Of a stretch of DNA of 64,000 nucleotides, positions 1-9,304 are shown one piece after another (the stretch's first letter is position 1; the number at the start of each line of letters is the position of its first letter). Origin of the DNA: Anseongella ginsenosidimutans (GTDB taxonomy: Bacteria; Bacteroidota; Bacteroidia; Sphingobacteriales; Sphingobacteriaceae). The translations under genes and the position numbers were made by a program. The notes under the pieces were generated by a model. That model was not told the DNA's origin, made no database searches, and saw only the letters and a program-made list of their open reading frames with translations. The DNA lies in the NCBI RefSeq assembly GCF_008033235.1, contig NZ_CP042432.1, positions 1,488,001 to 1,552,000 of the forward strand, given 5' to 3'.

Positions 1-1910
1 GGCGAAATTGTTAGATTTCGCCGTCCTCTCACACCACCGGACGTACGGTTCCGTATCCGGCGGTTCCAGTGCCTACTGTTTTCTTGTAAATCAAATATCT
101 GTCCAGCAGGCTTTCTAAGCCAAGGTGTCGGAAATACTTCTTAGGAAAGGCTTGATTCATGTGGCTGGCCCCGGAATTCCACCATGGGCCGCGGTCGTTG
201 AACGAAGACTGAACAGCTCGCTCCTCCGACAGCCCTGCGGCCATCAGACGCAGGCGTCTTGTCCACCTTCGTTTCCATTGCCGCCACTTGATCAGTCGTA
301 ACCGCCTGCGGATCCATTCATCCAGCTCCTCCGCAATCCCTTTCATGTCCGCTATACGGTAATAATTCAGCCAGCCCCTGAGATGAGGGTTGAGCTGTTC
401 AGTGATAAACCTTCCTATGTTTCTCCCTCTACCTTGCCTGAATAGCCTCTTGAGTTCCTGCCGGAGACGTCTCAGGCTCTCGGGGGATACCCGGATCCCC
501 ACCCCGCCTTTCTTCCAGTAGAAGCTGAAGCCCAGGAATTTTCGTTTTCCCAGACGATCTGCCTTGCTCTTTTCCTTGTTCACTTTCAGCCGCATCTTCC
601 CTTCCAAAAAGCGTGTTAATGAGGCATATACCCGTTCCCCGGATTGCCTGGTTTTCACGTACACGTTGCAGTCATCAGCATATCGGACAAACTTATGGCC
701 CCGCTTCTCCAACTCTTTGTCCAGTTCGTCTAATACGATATTGGACAACAGCGGCGATAGCGGTGACCCTTGAGGAGTGCCTTTACTGCGTGGTTCCAGC
801 ACCCCGCCCTCCATTATACCTGCTTTCAGGCAACGGTCTATCAGGCGGTGCAGCTGCCATTCTCCCCGGGTCTTTTCCATAATCCGGCTCATCAGTCTTC
901 GGTGGTTGACCTCGTCAAAAAAGTTTGACAAGTCCATATCCACTACGTATTTGTAGCCCTGCTCCTGATAAGTCTTTGCTTGTTCAACTGCGGATGATGC
1001 CCTGCGCCCTGCACGGAAACCGTAGCTCTGATCTGAGAACGTGGGTTCCCAGATCGGACTCAATACTTGCTGGATAGCTTGTTGGATCAGCCGGTCGGTG
1101 ACCGTGGGGATACCCAGCATTCGCTGGCCTCCTCCCGGCTTCGGTATGGTTACCTTCTTTACCGGCTGGGGGCAGTAGATGCCCCCTTCCAACTCTTCTT
1201 TGATTCGTTGCCAGTGTGTTTGGAGATACGGCCGCAGCTGGCTGACTTCCATCCCGTCTATCCCCGCCGAGCCTTTGTTGCCCACTACCTTTCGGTAGGC
1301 AAGCTCCATGTTCTCCTTACTAACAATTTCCTCTATCAGATACTTCTTTACTGGGGTCGGATTTTCTACCGCGGGTATAGAAGTATCCGCACCAGGTGCT
1401 TTCCCGACCACTTCCGGTAGTCGTCCTTCACCCCTGGCCAAATGGCTTCCACCATTCGCTTCTGCTTCTTGCTTCTGTAACATGATAGCTCCTTCCCGTA
1501 ATCATTGGTTCGGCCCTTCGTTCCGGATAGTAGAACTACTATGGCCTCTGCTGACTCCTGATCGCTCAGCCGGATGTCTTCATCCGGGTTGTTCCTTACA
1601 GGGATACCGCACGTCCCCTCCGCTAACTTTCCGATCAGGTCTCCCCGGGTAATGCACAGCTCCTTCACGCTTATACCTGCCGCATCTACATCCATGCCTT
1701 CCGGATAAGTACAGGACTTTAGAGATGATGGCCTCCTTGTCCGGCATGTATGCCTTATATGCGATTCCTGTTCGTCAGGCCAACGCTTTGCCTTCGGCTT
1801 CCTTCAGATTCCACCTCGCGATGGACACCCTTGCCGCTCGGCTAACAGTTCCCCTTACCGGGCCTGTAGAGGACTTTCACCTCCGAGAGGCTGTGCCCTG
1901 CCGGGCACAC
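1..1910 (-). mobile_element. Group II intron (IIC-like), 3' end cut by window edge
   Basis: A self-splicing retroelement running right to left. The likely 5' end is GTGTGCCC at 1910 down, matching the GUGYG start of group II introns. Domain V is seen at 64-33 on the minus strand: a 9-bp lower stem, a 2-nt CG bulge, a 4-bp upper stem and a tetraloop. Its ACCGCC start gives a CGC catalytic triad, as known for class IIC. Domain VI is the GGCGAAAT/ATTTCGCC hairpin at 1-22, so the 3' splice site lies a few bases outside the window. The intron begins 4 nt after the T-run of the tRNA-Asp terminator and in the same orientation, the usual IIC target. Bases 1484-1910 would be the 5' ribozyme domains. 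Intron identity is firm; the exact 5' boundary is inferred. Confidence 0.85.
29..1483 (-). CDS. ltrA: Group II intron reverse transcriptase/maturase
   Basis: Intron-encoded protein, 484 aa, that assists splicing and reverse transcribes the intron during retrohoming. The RT domain spans about residues 50-330, with the catalytic YADD at 268-271 and the SPLLSNIVLDELD block before it. The maturase (X) region follows at about 340-420, and the tail carries the RGPWWNSGASHMNQAF motif common in bacterial intron RTs. I see no HNH endonuclease domain, in line with IIC elements. The last 12 or so codons read through domain V, so the protein end and ribozyme core overlap, which occurs in this class. The frame is intact and active-site residues are present, so it looks functional. 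The symbol ltrA is used generically. Confidence 0.93.
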   Translation of the reverse strand: MLQKQEAEANGGSHLARGEGRLPEVVGKAPGADTSIPAVENPTPVKKYLIEEIVSKENMELAYRKVVGNKGSAGIDGMEVSQLRPYLQTHWQRIKEELEGGIYCPQPVKKVTIPKPGGGQRMLGIPTVTDRLIQQAIQQVLSPIWEPTFSDQSYGFRAGRRASSAVEQAKTYQEQGYKYVVDMDLSNFFDEVNHRRLMSRIMEKTRGEWQLHRLIDRCLKAGIMEGGVLEPRSKGTPQGSPLSPLLSNIVLDELDKELEKRGHKFVRYADDCNVYVKTRQSGERVYASLTRFLEGKMRLKVNKEKSKADRLGKRKFLGFSFYWKKGGVGIRVSPESLRRLRQELKRLFRQGRGRNIGRFITEQLNPHLRGWLNYYRIADMKGIAEELDEWIRRRLRLIKWRQWKRRWTRRLRLMAAGLSEERAVQSSFNDRGPWWNSGASHMNQAFPKKYFRHLGLESLLDRYLIYKKTVGTGTAGYGTVRPVV

Positions 1911-1913
1911 CAC

Positions 1914-1940
1914 AAAAAAAGCAGGTTTTTCAACCTGCTT
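1914..1940 (-). terminator. Rho-independent terminator of tRNA-Asp
   Basis: Perfect 9-bp stem AAGCAGGTT/AACCTGCTT with a GAAA loop, followed by seven T on the minus strand. It lies 24 nt beyond the 3' end of tRNA-Asp. The group II intron starts 4 nt past the T-run. Confidence 0.9.
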
Positions 1941-1963
1941 CAATCAATCTAATCTCTGAAAAG

Positions 1964-2037
1964 CGGTCCGGACGGGACTCGAACCCGCGACCCCATGCGT
2001 GACAGGCATGTATTCTAACCAGCTGAACTACCGAACC
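1964..2037 (-). tRNA. tRNA-Asp (GTC)
   Basis: A 74-nt cloverleaf on the minus strand. The acceptor stem is GGTTCGG/CCGGACC with one G-T wobble, the D arm has GTTCAGCTGGTTAGAA, the anticodon loop is CTGTCAC with anticodon GTC, and the T arm is GCGGG TTCGAGT CCCGT. The discriminator base is G, as expected for aspartate. CCA is not encoded. A consensus promoter lies about 85 nt upstream and a terminator directly downstream, so it is a single-gene transcript. Confidence 0.95.
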
Positions 2038-2121
2038 GTTTTGCCTTTTCGGGGGGACGATGTGGGCGCTTGCGGGATTTGTTCCGCTGCTTCCCGGCAA
2101 CCCCCTGCCGAATTGGGATTG

Positions 2122-2151
2122 CAAATATACACTTCGGATTTGAATTGTCAA
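2122..2151 (-). promoter_or_regulatory. Bacteroidota sigma-A-type promoter for tRNA-Asp
   Basis: On the minus strand TTGAC is followed after about 17 nt by TATATTTG, matching the Bacteroidota consensus (TTG/TTTG at -33 and TAnnTTTG at -7). Transcription would start near 2115, about 80 nt before the mature tRNA. The rest of the 2038-2333 gap holds no gene that I can see. Confidence 0.7.
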
Positions 2152-2239
2152 TGAAGAAATTGTTTTTGCATGGATATTTTTAATCTTTTTCTATCTTGGC
2201 AGAGATTTCCTGCTTAAACGTTTTAGTTTGAAAGCGTTG

Positions 2240-2313
2240 TTTGGCGAAGGAGAAAAATTAATTATCTTGAGGAGCTTTAAATGTCGCCGGTTCCGGTGGG
2301 CATGGCGGGCTGA
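2240..2313 (+). promoter_or_regulatory. Possible promoter and 10-codon upstream ORF before the GMC gene
   Basis: TTTG at 2240-2243 is followed after 19 nt by TATCTTGA, a near match to the -7 box TAnnTTTG. A mini-ORF (ATG at 2281, stop at 2311-2313, product MSPVPVGMAG) has GAGGAG 6 nt before it and ends 20 nt before the GMC start. The promoter is plausible; whether the mini-ORF is translated is unknown. Confidence 0.35.
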
Positions 2314-2333
2314 ATACTAAACTTAACCTGAAT

Positions 2334-4069
2334 ATGGCACAACTTCAGATCAAAAAAAATCCAAAGGTTTTTGATGTGTGTATCGTTGGTTCGGGAGCCG
2401 GGGGCGGCATGGCGGCAAAGGTGCTGTCAGAGTCGGGGCTCGAAGTGCTTGTACTGGAGGCGGGTCCGGATTTCGACTCGGCGAAGGGCGATATGTTCAA
2501 ATGGCCTTATGATTCTCCACGCAGGGGGCGGGTACGTACCGGCCTTTCGGGGAGTTTGATGCAGCTTATGGTGGATGGGAAATTGACGGGGAGCCTTATA
2601 CAAAGGCGCACGGGACGCAGTTTGACTGGTTCCGGTCGCGGATGCTGGGCGGGCGTACCAATCACTGGGGGCGGATTTCGCTTCGTTTCGGGCCCAGGGA
2701 CTTTAAACATAAAAGTTATGACGGGCTGGGTGATGACTGGCCTATTTCTTACGAGGAGGTGGCGCCTTATTATGACCGGGTGGACAAGCTGATTGGCGTA
2801 TTTGGGACCCGTGAAGGGATAGAGAACGAGCCGGACGGGTTGTTTCTTCCGCCGCCGAAGCCGCGGGCGCATGAGCTGCTCATCAAGCAAGCCTGCGATA
2901 AGATCAATGTTCCGGTTATTCCTTCGCGCCTGTCTATTCTTACGCGGCCGCTGAATGACCGGGCGCCTTGCCATTATTGTTCGCAGTGTAACAGGGGATG
3001 CTCTACTTATTCCAATTTTTCATCGGGGCCGGTGCTGATCAAGCCGGCGATGGGAAGCGGGCGGCTCACGGTGCTTACGGGCGCCATGGCCAGGGAGGTG
3101 CTGACCGATGATAGCGGAAAGGCTACGGGCGTTTCTTATGTGGATGTAAATAATTTCCAGGAATACCAGGTATCGGCAAAGGTGGTGGTGCTGGCGGCGA
3201 GTGCCTGCGAGTCGGCGCGTTTGCTGCTGAACTCAAAATCTTCGCGGCATCCGAACGGGATGGCTAATTCCAGCGGCATTGTCGGTAAATACCTGCACGA
3301 TTCAACCGGGGCTTCCAGGGGCGGCCTGCTTCCGGAACTAATGGAGCGGAAACGCTATAATGAAGACGGGGTGGGCGGTATGCATGTGTACATGCCCTGG
3401 TGGCTGGATAACAAGAAACTGAATTTCCCCCGCGGCTACCATATTGAAGTGGGCGGCGGAATGGGAATGCCCGGTTACGGTTTTGGCTGGGGTATTGAAA
3501 ACTACAACGGACGCGCTTTCGGTCCCAACGGCAAGGAAAAGCCTAAGGGCGGGGGCGGCTACGGTGCGGAGCTGAAGAATGATTACCGCCGTTTTTACGG
3601 AGCCTTTATCGGTTTTGCGGGGCGGGGCGAATGTATTGCCCGCGAAGATAATTACTGCGAGATTGACCCTAACGTGGTGGATAAGTTCGGCATACCGGTA
3701 CTGAAGTTCAATTATACCTGGTCGGATCACGAGATCAACCAGGCCAAACACATGCAGGATACTTTTGAAGAGATCCTGGATACAATGGGCGCGGAACTGA
3801 CCGGGTCGAAACCGGGTCCGGAGACGAATTATGGACTGGAAGCCCCCGGAAGGATCATTCACGAAGTGGGTACCGTTCGCATGGGCGACGATCCGAAGAG
3901 ATCGGCGCTGAACAAGTATTGCCAGGCGCATGATGTGAAAAACCTGTTCGTCGTGGACGGCGGGTCTTTTGTTTCCCAGGCAGACAAGAATCCTACCTGG
4001 ACCATCCTGGCGCTTTCTATGCGTACTTCGGAATACATAGTGGATCAGTTGAAAAAGCAGAATATCTAA
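2334..4069 (+). CDS. GMC family oxidoreductase, frameshifted in this sequence
   Basis: FAD-dependent sugar or alcohol dehydrogenase, large subunit, about 578 aa once repaired. The first frame (2334 to about 2528) has the Rossmann FAD motif VGSGAGGG near residues 18-25. The second frame (about 2529-4069) carries the rest, including MLGGRTNHWGR, a cysteine cluster C-x2-C-x2-C-x3-C in the stretch CHYCSQCNRGC, the GTVRMGDD motif and the C-terminal NPTWT block of GMC enzymes. One extra G in the run at 2524-2528 joins both frames as SPRRGAGTYRPFGEFD, typical of the family. The cysteines could bind an Fe-S cluster, as in three-subunit gluconate or glucose dehydrogenases; this is inference. The next gene, 10 nt on, encodes the matching small subunit. 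The substrate is not predictable. The break is probably a sequencing error. Confidence 0.9.
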
Positions 4070-4079
4070 ATCGAAAGAA

Positions 4080-4778
4080 ATGGACAGACGACAATCACTC
4101 AAAGTACTTACCCTCGGCTCAATAGCGGCCGGGACCGTGCTGACCGGCTGCGAACTGAAAAAGGACGAAGAGAAGGGTGCGCATGGCGCGCACGATCATA
4201 AAGCGGTAGAAGGCGATCAGCAGCGCCCGGCGCATGAAGTGGAGCGCGACGCCCGGCTGATGAAGGAAAAATTCTTCACGGATCATGAGATGGCCACGAT
4301 TACGGTGCTGGCCAACCTGATCATTCCGGCGGATGACCGTTCCGGGAACGCGGAAGAAGCGGGCGTGCCGGCATTCATTGAATTTACGGTGAAGGATCAG
4401 CCGCATCACCAGACGCCTGTTCGCGGCGGGCTCCGCTGGCTGGATATCGAGTGCCTGAACCGTTACGGGAAATCATTTAAGGATTGCGCCCAGAACGAGC
4501 AGACAGCGATGCTGGATGAAATTGCCTGGCCGGAAACAGCCAAGCCGGAGATGCAGCGCGGCGTTGGTTTCTTCAACCGCTTTCGCGGGCTGGTGGCCAG
4601 TGGCTTCTGGAGCAGCAAGATCGGTATCGAAGATATCGGTTACCAGGGGAATACGGCCTACGTATGGGATGGCGCCCCTAAGGATGTACTGGATGAGCTG
4701 GGCGTGGCTTACGACCCGAATATCCGGTATGTGACTGCGGAGGACCGCCAAACCCCTATGCAGTTCGATAAGGCATAG
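4080..4778 (+). CDS. Gluconate 2-dehydrogenase subunit 3 family lipoprotein
   Basis: 232 aa, likely the small accessory subunit of the upstream GMC dehydrogenase. The N-terminus has a twin-arginine-like start (MDRRQSLKVL) running into a hydrophobic stretch and a lipobox ending LTGC, so export and lipid anchoring are likely. A His- and Asp-rich linker follows (residues about 28-55), then the subunit-3 domain with FTDHEMATITVLANLIIPADD, which is characteristic of the family. In known systems this subunit helps secrete the flavoprotein, which has no signal of its own; the GMC protein here also shows no signal peptide. A strong terminator follows, ending a two-gene operon. Confidence 0.9.
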   Translation: MDRRQSLKVLTLGSIAAGTVLTGCELKKDEEKGAHGAHDHKAVEGDQQRPAHEVERDARLMKEKFFTDHEMATITVLANLIIPADDRSGNAEEAGVPAFIEFTVKDQPHHQTPVRGGLRWLDIECLNRYGKSFKDCAQNEQTAMLDEIAWPETAKPEMQRGVGFFNRFRGLVASGFWSSKIGIEDIGYQGNTAYVWDGAPKDVLDELGVAYDPNIRYVTAEDRQTPMQFDKA

Positions 4779-4823
4779 AAGTAATCGCCGGATTCGGGCT
4801 TATCGCCCTGAATTAAGGACAAA

Positions 4824-4857
4824 AAAAAGCCGGGAAGATAATTCTTTCCGGCTTTTT
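4824..4857. terminator. Bidirectional terminator between convergent genes
   Basis: A 15-bp stem with one G-T wobble (AAAAAGCCGGGAAGA / TCTTTCCGGCTTTTT), loop TAAT, A-rich on the left and T-rich on the right. It can end transcription of the dehydrogenase operon from the left and of the cytochrome gene from the right. Confidence 0.88.
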
Positions 4858-4901
4858 AGTTTTAAACCCCAGGATCCGCGGGCCATCCATAGTAGGCGTT
4901 A

Positions 4902-5408
4902 TTATTTTGCTCCGTCCACCTGGCGGAAGTATTCGTAAATAGCTTCTGCCTCTTCCTGGGTTAATCCCAGGTCGGTCATCGGGGTTTTGTATTCGTCAAG
5001 CAGCGCTTTTGCAACAGGGTCTGACTTTTGCATTTCCATCGGGTTCAGGGCCATGTTCATGATCCATTCCGGTGTGCGCCTTTCGGTTACGCCCTGCAGG
5101 GGCGGCCCGATCAGCTTGGTGTCCAGCCGGTGGCAAACCGCGCATTTGCTGGTGAAAAGCATTTCTCCCTTGGCGGCGAGATCCGCGTTAAATGGTTTTA
5201 CTTCGTAATCTTTAACCGGGCCCACACCTTTGGAATCCGAAGGCTTGCTGATGTCTACCGCATCTCCCGTAGCTCCGATCTCGTTTACCTCATTTGTTGC
5301 CGTAGTGTCTTCTGTTTCAGAAGTTGATTCCTTGGTTCCGCCTCCGCCGCAGGAATACAGGAACATAGCTGATCCCAGGCAGCAGGCGATTAAAAAACAT
5401 TTTTTCAT
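4902..5408 (-). CDS. c-type cytochrome lipoprotein
   Basis: 168 aa, with the start placed at the ATG at 5408 because a lipoprotein signal begins there (MKKCFLIACCLGSAMFLYSC, lipobox ending in Cys20). A low-complexity Ser/Thr/Glu linker leads to one cytochrome c domain at about residues 80-165 with heme-binding CAVCH and a likely axial Met in KTPMTDLGL. It is a monoheme electron carrier anchored in a membrane facing the periplasm. It converges with the GMC dehydrogenase operon and could accept its electrons; that is only suggested by position. Confidence 0.88.
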   Translation of the reverse strand: MKKCFLIACCLGSAMFLYSCGGGGTKESTSETEDTTATNEVNEIGATGDAVDISKPSDSKGVGPVKDYEVKPFNADLAAKGEMLFTSKCAVCHRLDTKLIGPPLQGVTERRTPEWIMNMALNPMEMQKSDPVAKALLDEYKTPMTDLGLTQEEAEAIYEYFRQVDGAK

Positions 5409-5529
5409 AATTATTATAAATTCAATGGTTTGGTGCCGGGCGCTAACCTGGCAGCATCGCAAAATCCCAAATATTTTTTTAAAATGCAAGGGTTATGCCA
5501 AAGGAAATTGTAAAAATTACACTATGTTT

Positions 5530-6603
5530 TTAAACGGTAGTGCCTTCCTTCAGCTTTTCCGCGTTTTCGGCGAACTGGAGCGCATCGATCATTTCCTGGA
5601 TTCCGCCGTTGAGTACTCCCGGAAGATTATACAGGGTAAGGCCAATCCGGTGATCGGTAACCCTTCCCTGGGGATAATTATAAGTGCGGATCTTGGCCGA
5701 ACGGTCGCCGCTGGATACCATGGTCTTGCGTTTGGCCGCGATGGAATTCATATGTTCCTGCAGCTTGGCTTCATATAACCTGGAGCGAAGCACCTTCAGC
5801 GCCTTTTCATAATTCTTGATCTGGGACTTCTCATCCTGGCACTGCACCGTCACACCCGTAGGAATATGCACCAGCCGCACGGCGGAATAGGTCGTATTTA
5901 CCGACTGCCCTCCCGGCCCTGAAGAACAAAAAGTATCTTTCCTGATCTCGTTTTCCTTTATTTCAATATCAATCTCTTCGGCTTCGGGCAGCACCGCCAC
6001 GGAAGCGGCGGAAGTATGCACCCTTCCCTGGGTTTCGGTATCCGGCACGCGCTGGACGCGGTGAACCCCCGATTCAAACTTCAGCGTACCATACACATCT
6101 TCGCCCGATACATTGAAAATGACCTCTTTGTAGCCGCCGGCTGTTCCTTCAGTAAAGTCAACCAGTTCCGTTTTCCACCCCTTTTCTTCACAATAGCGCA
6201 TATACATCCGGTACAGGTCGCCGGCAAAAAGCGAAGCTTCATCACCTCCGGCCCCGCCCCGGATCTCCACAATGGCATCTTTCGCATCCTCCGGATCTTT
6301 GGGAATAAGCATCAGCCGGATCTCTTCTTCCTTATTTTCCCGCTCTTCAATCAGCTGGTCCAGTTCTTCCCGCGCCATCACCCGGAATTCCTCGTCCTTT
6401 TCCGTAGCTAATATTTCCTTATTGGTGTCGATATTACTCAGTATGTTCCGGTATAGCTCGTACTGCTCTACGATCTTCCTAAGGTCCTTATACTCGCGGT
6501 TCAGCTGGGCAAACCGTTTCATATCGGCCATTGCCTCGGGGCTGGCCAGGTCCTGCTCCACTTTCTCCCATCGTTCCTTTATCGCAGCTAATTTTTCGAT
6601 CAT
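5530..6603 (-). CDS. prfA: Peptide chain release factor 1
   Basis: 357 aa, normal for RF1. It recognises UAA and UAG and triggers peptide release. The catalytic GGQ is at residues 231-233 inside [12 protein letters not shown], the preceding block [15 protein letters not shown] is typical of class I release factors, and the C-terminus has the RVTDHRIG segment. RF2 is excluded by overall length and the RF1-like start. It is monocistronic by spacing: a TACATTTG -7 box lies 53 nt upstream. Confidence 0.95.
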   Translation of the reverse strand: MIEKLAAIKERWEKVEQDLASPEAMADMKRFAQLNREYKDLRKIVEQYELYRNILSNIDTNKEILATEKDEEFRVMAREELDQLIEERENKEEEIRLMLIPKDPEDAKDAIVEIRGGAGGDEASLFAGDLYRMYMRYCEEKGWKTELVDFTEGTAGGYKEVIFNVSGEDVYGTLKFESGVHRVQRVPDTETQGRVHTSAASVAVLPEAEEIDIEIKENEIRKDTFCSSGPGGQSVNTTYSAVRLVHIPTGVTVQCQDEKSQIKNYEKALKVLRSRLYEAKLQEHMNSIAAKRKTMVSSGDRSAKIRTYNYPQGRVTDHRIGLTLYNLPGVLNGGIQEMIDALQFAENAEKLKEGTTV

Positions 6604-6655
6604 CGTCTTAAATATTTCCTTCTAAACTAAAATGCATAAAAGGCCAAAAAGTTTA

Positions 6656-6663
6656 CAAATGTA
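6656..6663 (-). promoter_or_regulatory. Probable -7 element for prfA
   Basis: TACATTTG on the minus strand is a perfect -7 match (TAnnTTTG) placed 53 nt before the prfA start. I see no clear TTTG at the -33 position, so this is a partial promoter call. Confidence 0.45.
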
Positions 6664-6748
6664 CGGGTTTTCGGTGGGAATTGTATGTCCTTCGCCGCTG
6701 TAAGAGTGTTTGTTGCGGTTAAATTACAGCGTCTCCGAGAAGGCTGCG

Positions 6749-7393
6749 TCATTTTACCAATACTCGTATTATATCGTCAGCCACGCAAACCATTCTTCTT
6801 GCATCCTGTCCGAGTACGAATGAAGAAATTTCGTCTATGGTAGGATAATCACCTTCACCAATAAACAGGCGGGCATCGTCAATTAGTATTATATGATCGT
6901 GCTTTTGATTCAGGATCGCGCTAAGCTCTTCTTCTATGGGGGTGTTTTTATCTCCTTTCGCAGTAATTCCGGCTGAATAATGGCCGTCGAGCCAAAATAG
7001 TGCAGGTTCATTTATCTCCTTCAACAGGTCTTTCAGGATCACTCCGCTATCGCCCTGAATGATTTTTATATGGGGAAATTCAGCAAATCGTTCAACAGCC
7101 TGATGGTAAAGGTCTTTACTAAGTTCAACGGAATATATTTTATTAAAACAGGTCCGCTGGGCTTCCACCATGTCTCCCATGAACGTACCGGTCTCCACAA
7201 ATGTAGTAAGCCCGTATTCCTTTTGAAGCTTGCGTATATTATTCTGTTTTACAATATGAAGGGCCGGGAGATGGGTCCCGAGCTTCAAATATTCAACAAA
7301 CTGCGAAAAAACAGGCTTTTGTTCCAGGAATTCCTGAAACAGCTGTTCTTCTTCATTCTTTTTGCTGTATCCTTTGATAAGTCTTTTTAGCAT
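6749..7393 (-). CDS. Class I SAM methyltransferase-like protein
   Basis: 214 aa. The SAM-binding motif I is FVETGTFMGDMVEA (about residues 74-87), followed by an acidic residue after strand 2 (YSVELSKDL) and a motif-III-like segment LFWLDGHYSAG. These suggest a Rossmann-fold methyltransferase related to those in polysaccharide and cephalosporin-hydroxylase-like groups. It is the last gene of a long minus-strand glycan cluster, 8 nt after the preceding glycosyltransferase, so it may methylate a sugar or precursor. No specific substrate can be given. Confidence 0.65.
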   Translation of the reverse strand: MLKRLIKGYSKKNEEEQLFQEFLEQKPVFSQFVEYLKLGTHLPALHIVKQNNIRKLQKEYGLTTFVETGTFMGDMVEAQRTCFNKIYSVELSKDLYHQAVERFAEFPHIKIIQGDSGVILKDLLKEINEPALFWLDGHYSAGITAKGDKNTPIEEELSAILNQKHDHIILIDDARLFIGEGDYPTIDEISSFVLGQDARRMVCVADDIIRVLVK

Positions 7394-7401
7394 ATATCAT
7401 T

Positions 7402-8427
7402 TTATTTGTGGTCGTTGTGGGGACGGCGCCGCTTAAACGCTTGCCGGACAATTTTTCTGATCCTTTTGAATGTGGCATAAGCGGGATGGAACAAAGGCTT
7501 TTTAAAAAACAAAGTTAGGGCTTTCGGCGCGTTTGTTTGCCTGATCAGCTCGTACCATTTTGTGAACAGCAGGCGGTTCAGGGTTTTCTCCGGGAAAAAG
7601 CCCAGGCGGTCGTTGGCTGTTTTCAGCTCTTTGAACAGCCTGAAATAATCCATGATGGGAAAAAGGCCGGGGGAAGGATGGATAAAAGAGAGGTGGACCT
7701 TTATCAGCTGTTCGTCGCAGGGGATGCCCATTCTTTGGTGCAGGTCCCGGAGGATACGTTCTTCGCTTTTCCGCATCTCCCGGAATTGCCGCGAGGAGGT
7801 GCTGCTGCCGTGGGCCCGGTATTTTACCAATACTTCATCAAGATTATCCAGCTGATGGCGTTCTTTCAAACGTAAGGCAAGGTCGTAATCCTCGCAAAGC
7901 CCGGTATCCCGGTACCCTCCGGCTGCTTCCGCTGCATCCTTACGGAACATAACGGTAGAATTGACCAGCGTATTCCTGAACAGCAGTTCCGCGCCGGCTT
8001 CGGCCATGTCTACCGGCATCCGGTAGTATTCGCCTGTCGGTTTTCCATGCTGGTCGATCACTTCTGCATGTCCACCGCATATTGCCAGGTCAGGATGTGC
8101 CCTGAGGTGCTTGTATTGCCGTTCGATCCGCCCCGGCATGGCGATGTCGTCACTGTCAAGGATGGCAATGAATTTGCCCCTGGCCTCGCGGATGCCCCGG
8201 TTACGGGTATATACGATTCCCTTGTTTTGCTCATTAAGCAAAAGCCGGATGCGCCGGTCACCGCAGCGCTCAATGATGGCCCTGCTGCCATCGGTGGAAC
8301 CGTCGTCAATGATCAGGAGTTCGAGATCCGCGAAAGACTGGGTAAGAATGCTGTCGATCGCTTCCTTTAGCCAGGCGGCGCCGTTGTACACGGCCATGAA
8401 AACAGTAACTGCGGGATGACTGCTCAT
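7402..8427 (-). CDS. Glycosyltransferase family 2
   Basis: 341 aa GT-A enzyme. The nucleotide-sugar-binding region is at residues about 5-120 with LLIDDGSTDGS and the metal-binding DSDD. The C-terminal third is basic and may sit at the membrane. The start codon overlaps the stop of the upstream fucosyltransferase by ATGA (8424-8427), indicating translational coupling. It adds a sugar in the cell-surface glycan made by this cluster; donor and acceptor are unknown. Confidence 0.9.
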   Translation of the reverse strand: MSSHPAVTVFMAVYNGAAWLKEAIDSILTQSFADLELLIIDDGSTDGSRAIIERCGDRRIRLLLNEQNKGIVYTRNRGIREARGKFIAILDSDDIAMPGRIERQYKHLRAHPDLAICGGHAEVIDQHGKPTGEYYRMPVDMAEAGAELLFRNTLVNSTVMFRKDAAEAAGGYRDTGLCEDYDLALRLKERHQLDNLDEVLVKYRAHGSSTSSRQFREMRKSEERILRDLHQRMGIPCDEQLIKVHLSFIHPSPGLFPIMDYFRLFKELKTANDRLGFFPEKTLNRLLFTKWYELIRQTNAPKALTLFFKKPLFHPAYATFKRIRKIVRQAFKRRRPHNDHK

Positions 8428-9280
8428 ATACGTGTCCAGTTGGGGGGCAGAAGCCCGCTGCTATCGGTTCCCGGTAAATTGACCCATTTGCCGGGGGCAA
8501 TCACTTTTTTCGCTTCATCCTTGTTCAGCCAGGCCCCCCACCAGCTGAAACTGCTGTTGGCAATGATGTGATGCCGGCAGCAACTCATGAGCTGCATATC
8601 CAGGTGACTGTTTTTCCCGGTATTCCAACTGACATAGATGGCGTTCGTCAATGGCAGGGACTTTTCGCACCAGGGGATGTCATCGGAGAAAACGATAAAG
8701 ACGGGGTCCTGCAGCTCCTGCTCCATGCGGGCAATGGCTTCCCGGTAGTAATCCGGTTCGCAAATAGCTCCCAGCAGGGGATGACCCAGGTAATCACCCT
8801 TCTTACGTGGAGGGAAACTGTTTCAAGCCCGCTTACCTCGTTTAACAACTTGCTGTTTTCGCCTTTTAGCCTTTCCCTGAATTGAAAGTTTTTCCTTAGC
8901 TGCGGCTCAATATCTTTTATATAATCATAGTGCTGCCAGTATCCCCAGTAATAACGGGGGTGTTTATCGACGGCAATCAGGGGGTCATAGGTGAATTCTT
9001 TTTCTTCCGGATACCAGGCGTTTTTTGTTCCGTATAGCCGTCGGAGTTTCCGTGTAGCCCAATCGCGCCTTTCCGGCGTATAGAGGCGAATCGCGAAAGG
9101 GCCGGCCTGCTGCAGCCGGATGCCGAATACATCTTCCAGCTCAAAACCGTTGTGCAGGGAGTAACCGGCAAAACCTGTGATATCGGCCTTTACCTGTTTG
9201 AAATGCTGTTTTAAGAATAAGTAAAAGGCATATTGGAACATTTGATTGCCCAGGCCTCCTAAGAATTTAACGATCTTCAT
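8424..9280 (-). CDS. Alpha-1,2-fucosyltransferase (GT11), frameshifted in this sequence
   Basis: About 285 aa after repair. The N-terminus KFLGGLGNQMFQYAFY is the GT11 signature. The GDP-fucose-binding motif HVRRGDY is split: the first frame reaches HVRR and the second continues DYLGHPLLG. One C added to the CCC at 8797-8799 restores HVRRGDYLGHP and a frame that ends at 8424 with the SSFSWWGAWL motif typical of the family. It would transfer fucose from GDP-fucose to a galactose-type acceptor, suggesting a fucosylated surface glycan. The neighbours on both sides are glycan genes. The break is most likely a sequence error. Confidence 0.88.
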
Positions 9281-9304
9281 TTACTCCATAGTAAAATAAA
9301 GCGG

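Noticed and set aside
1366-1695. 109-codon ORF upstream of the intron maturase
   Set aside because: Lies in the expected 5' ribozyme domains of the intron and overlaps the maturase start; no family features.
2524-2528. Programmed frameshift in the GMC gene
   Set aside because: No slippery heptamer or stimulatory structure stands out and four other genes share the same one-base G/C loss, so an error is simpler.
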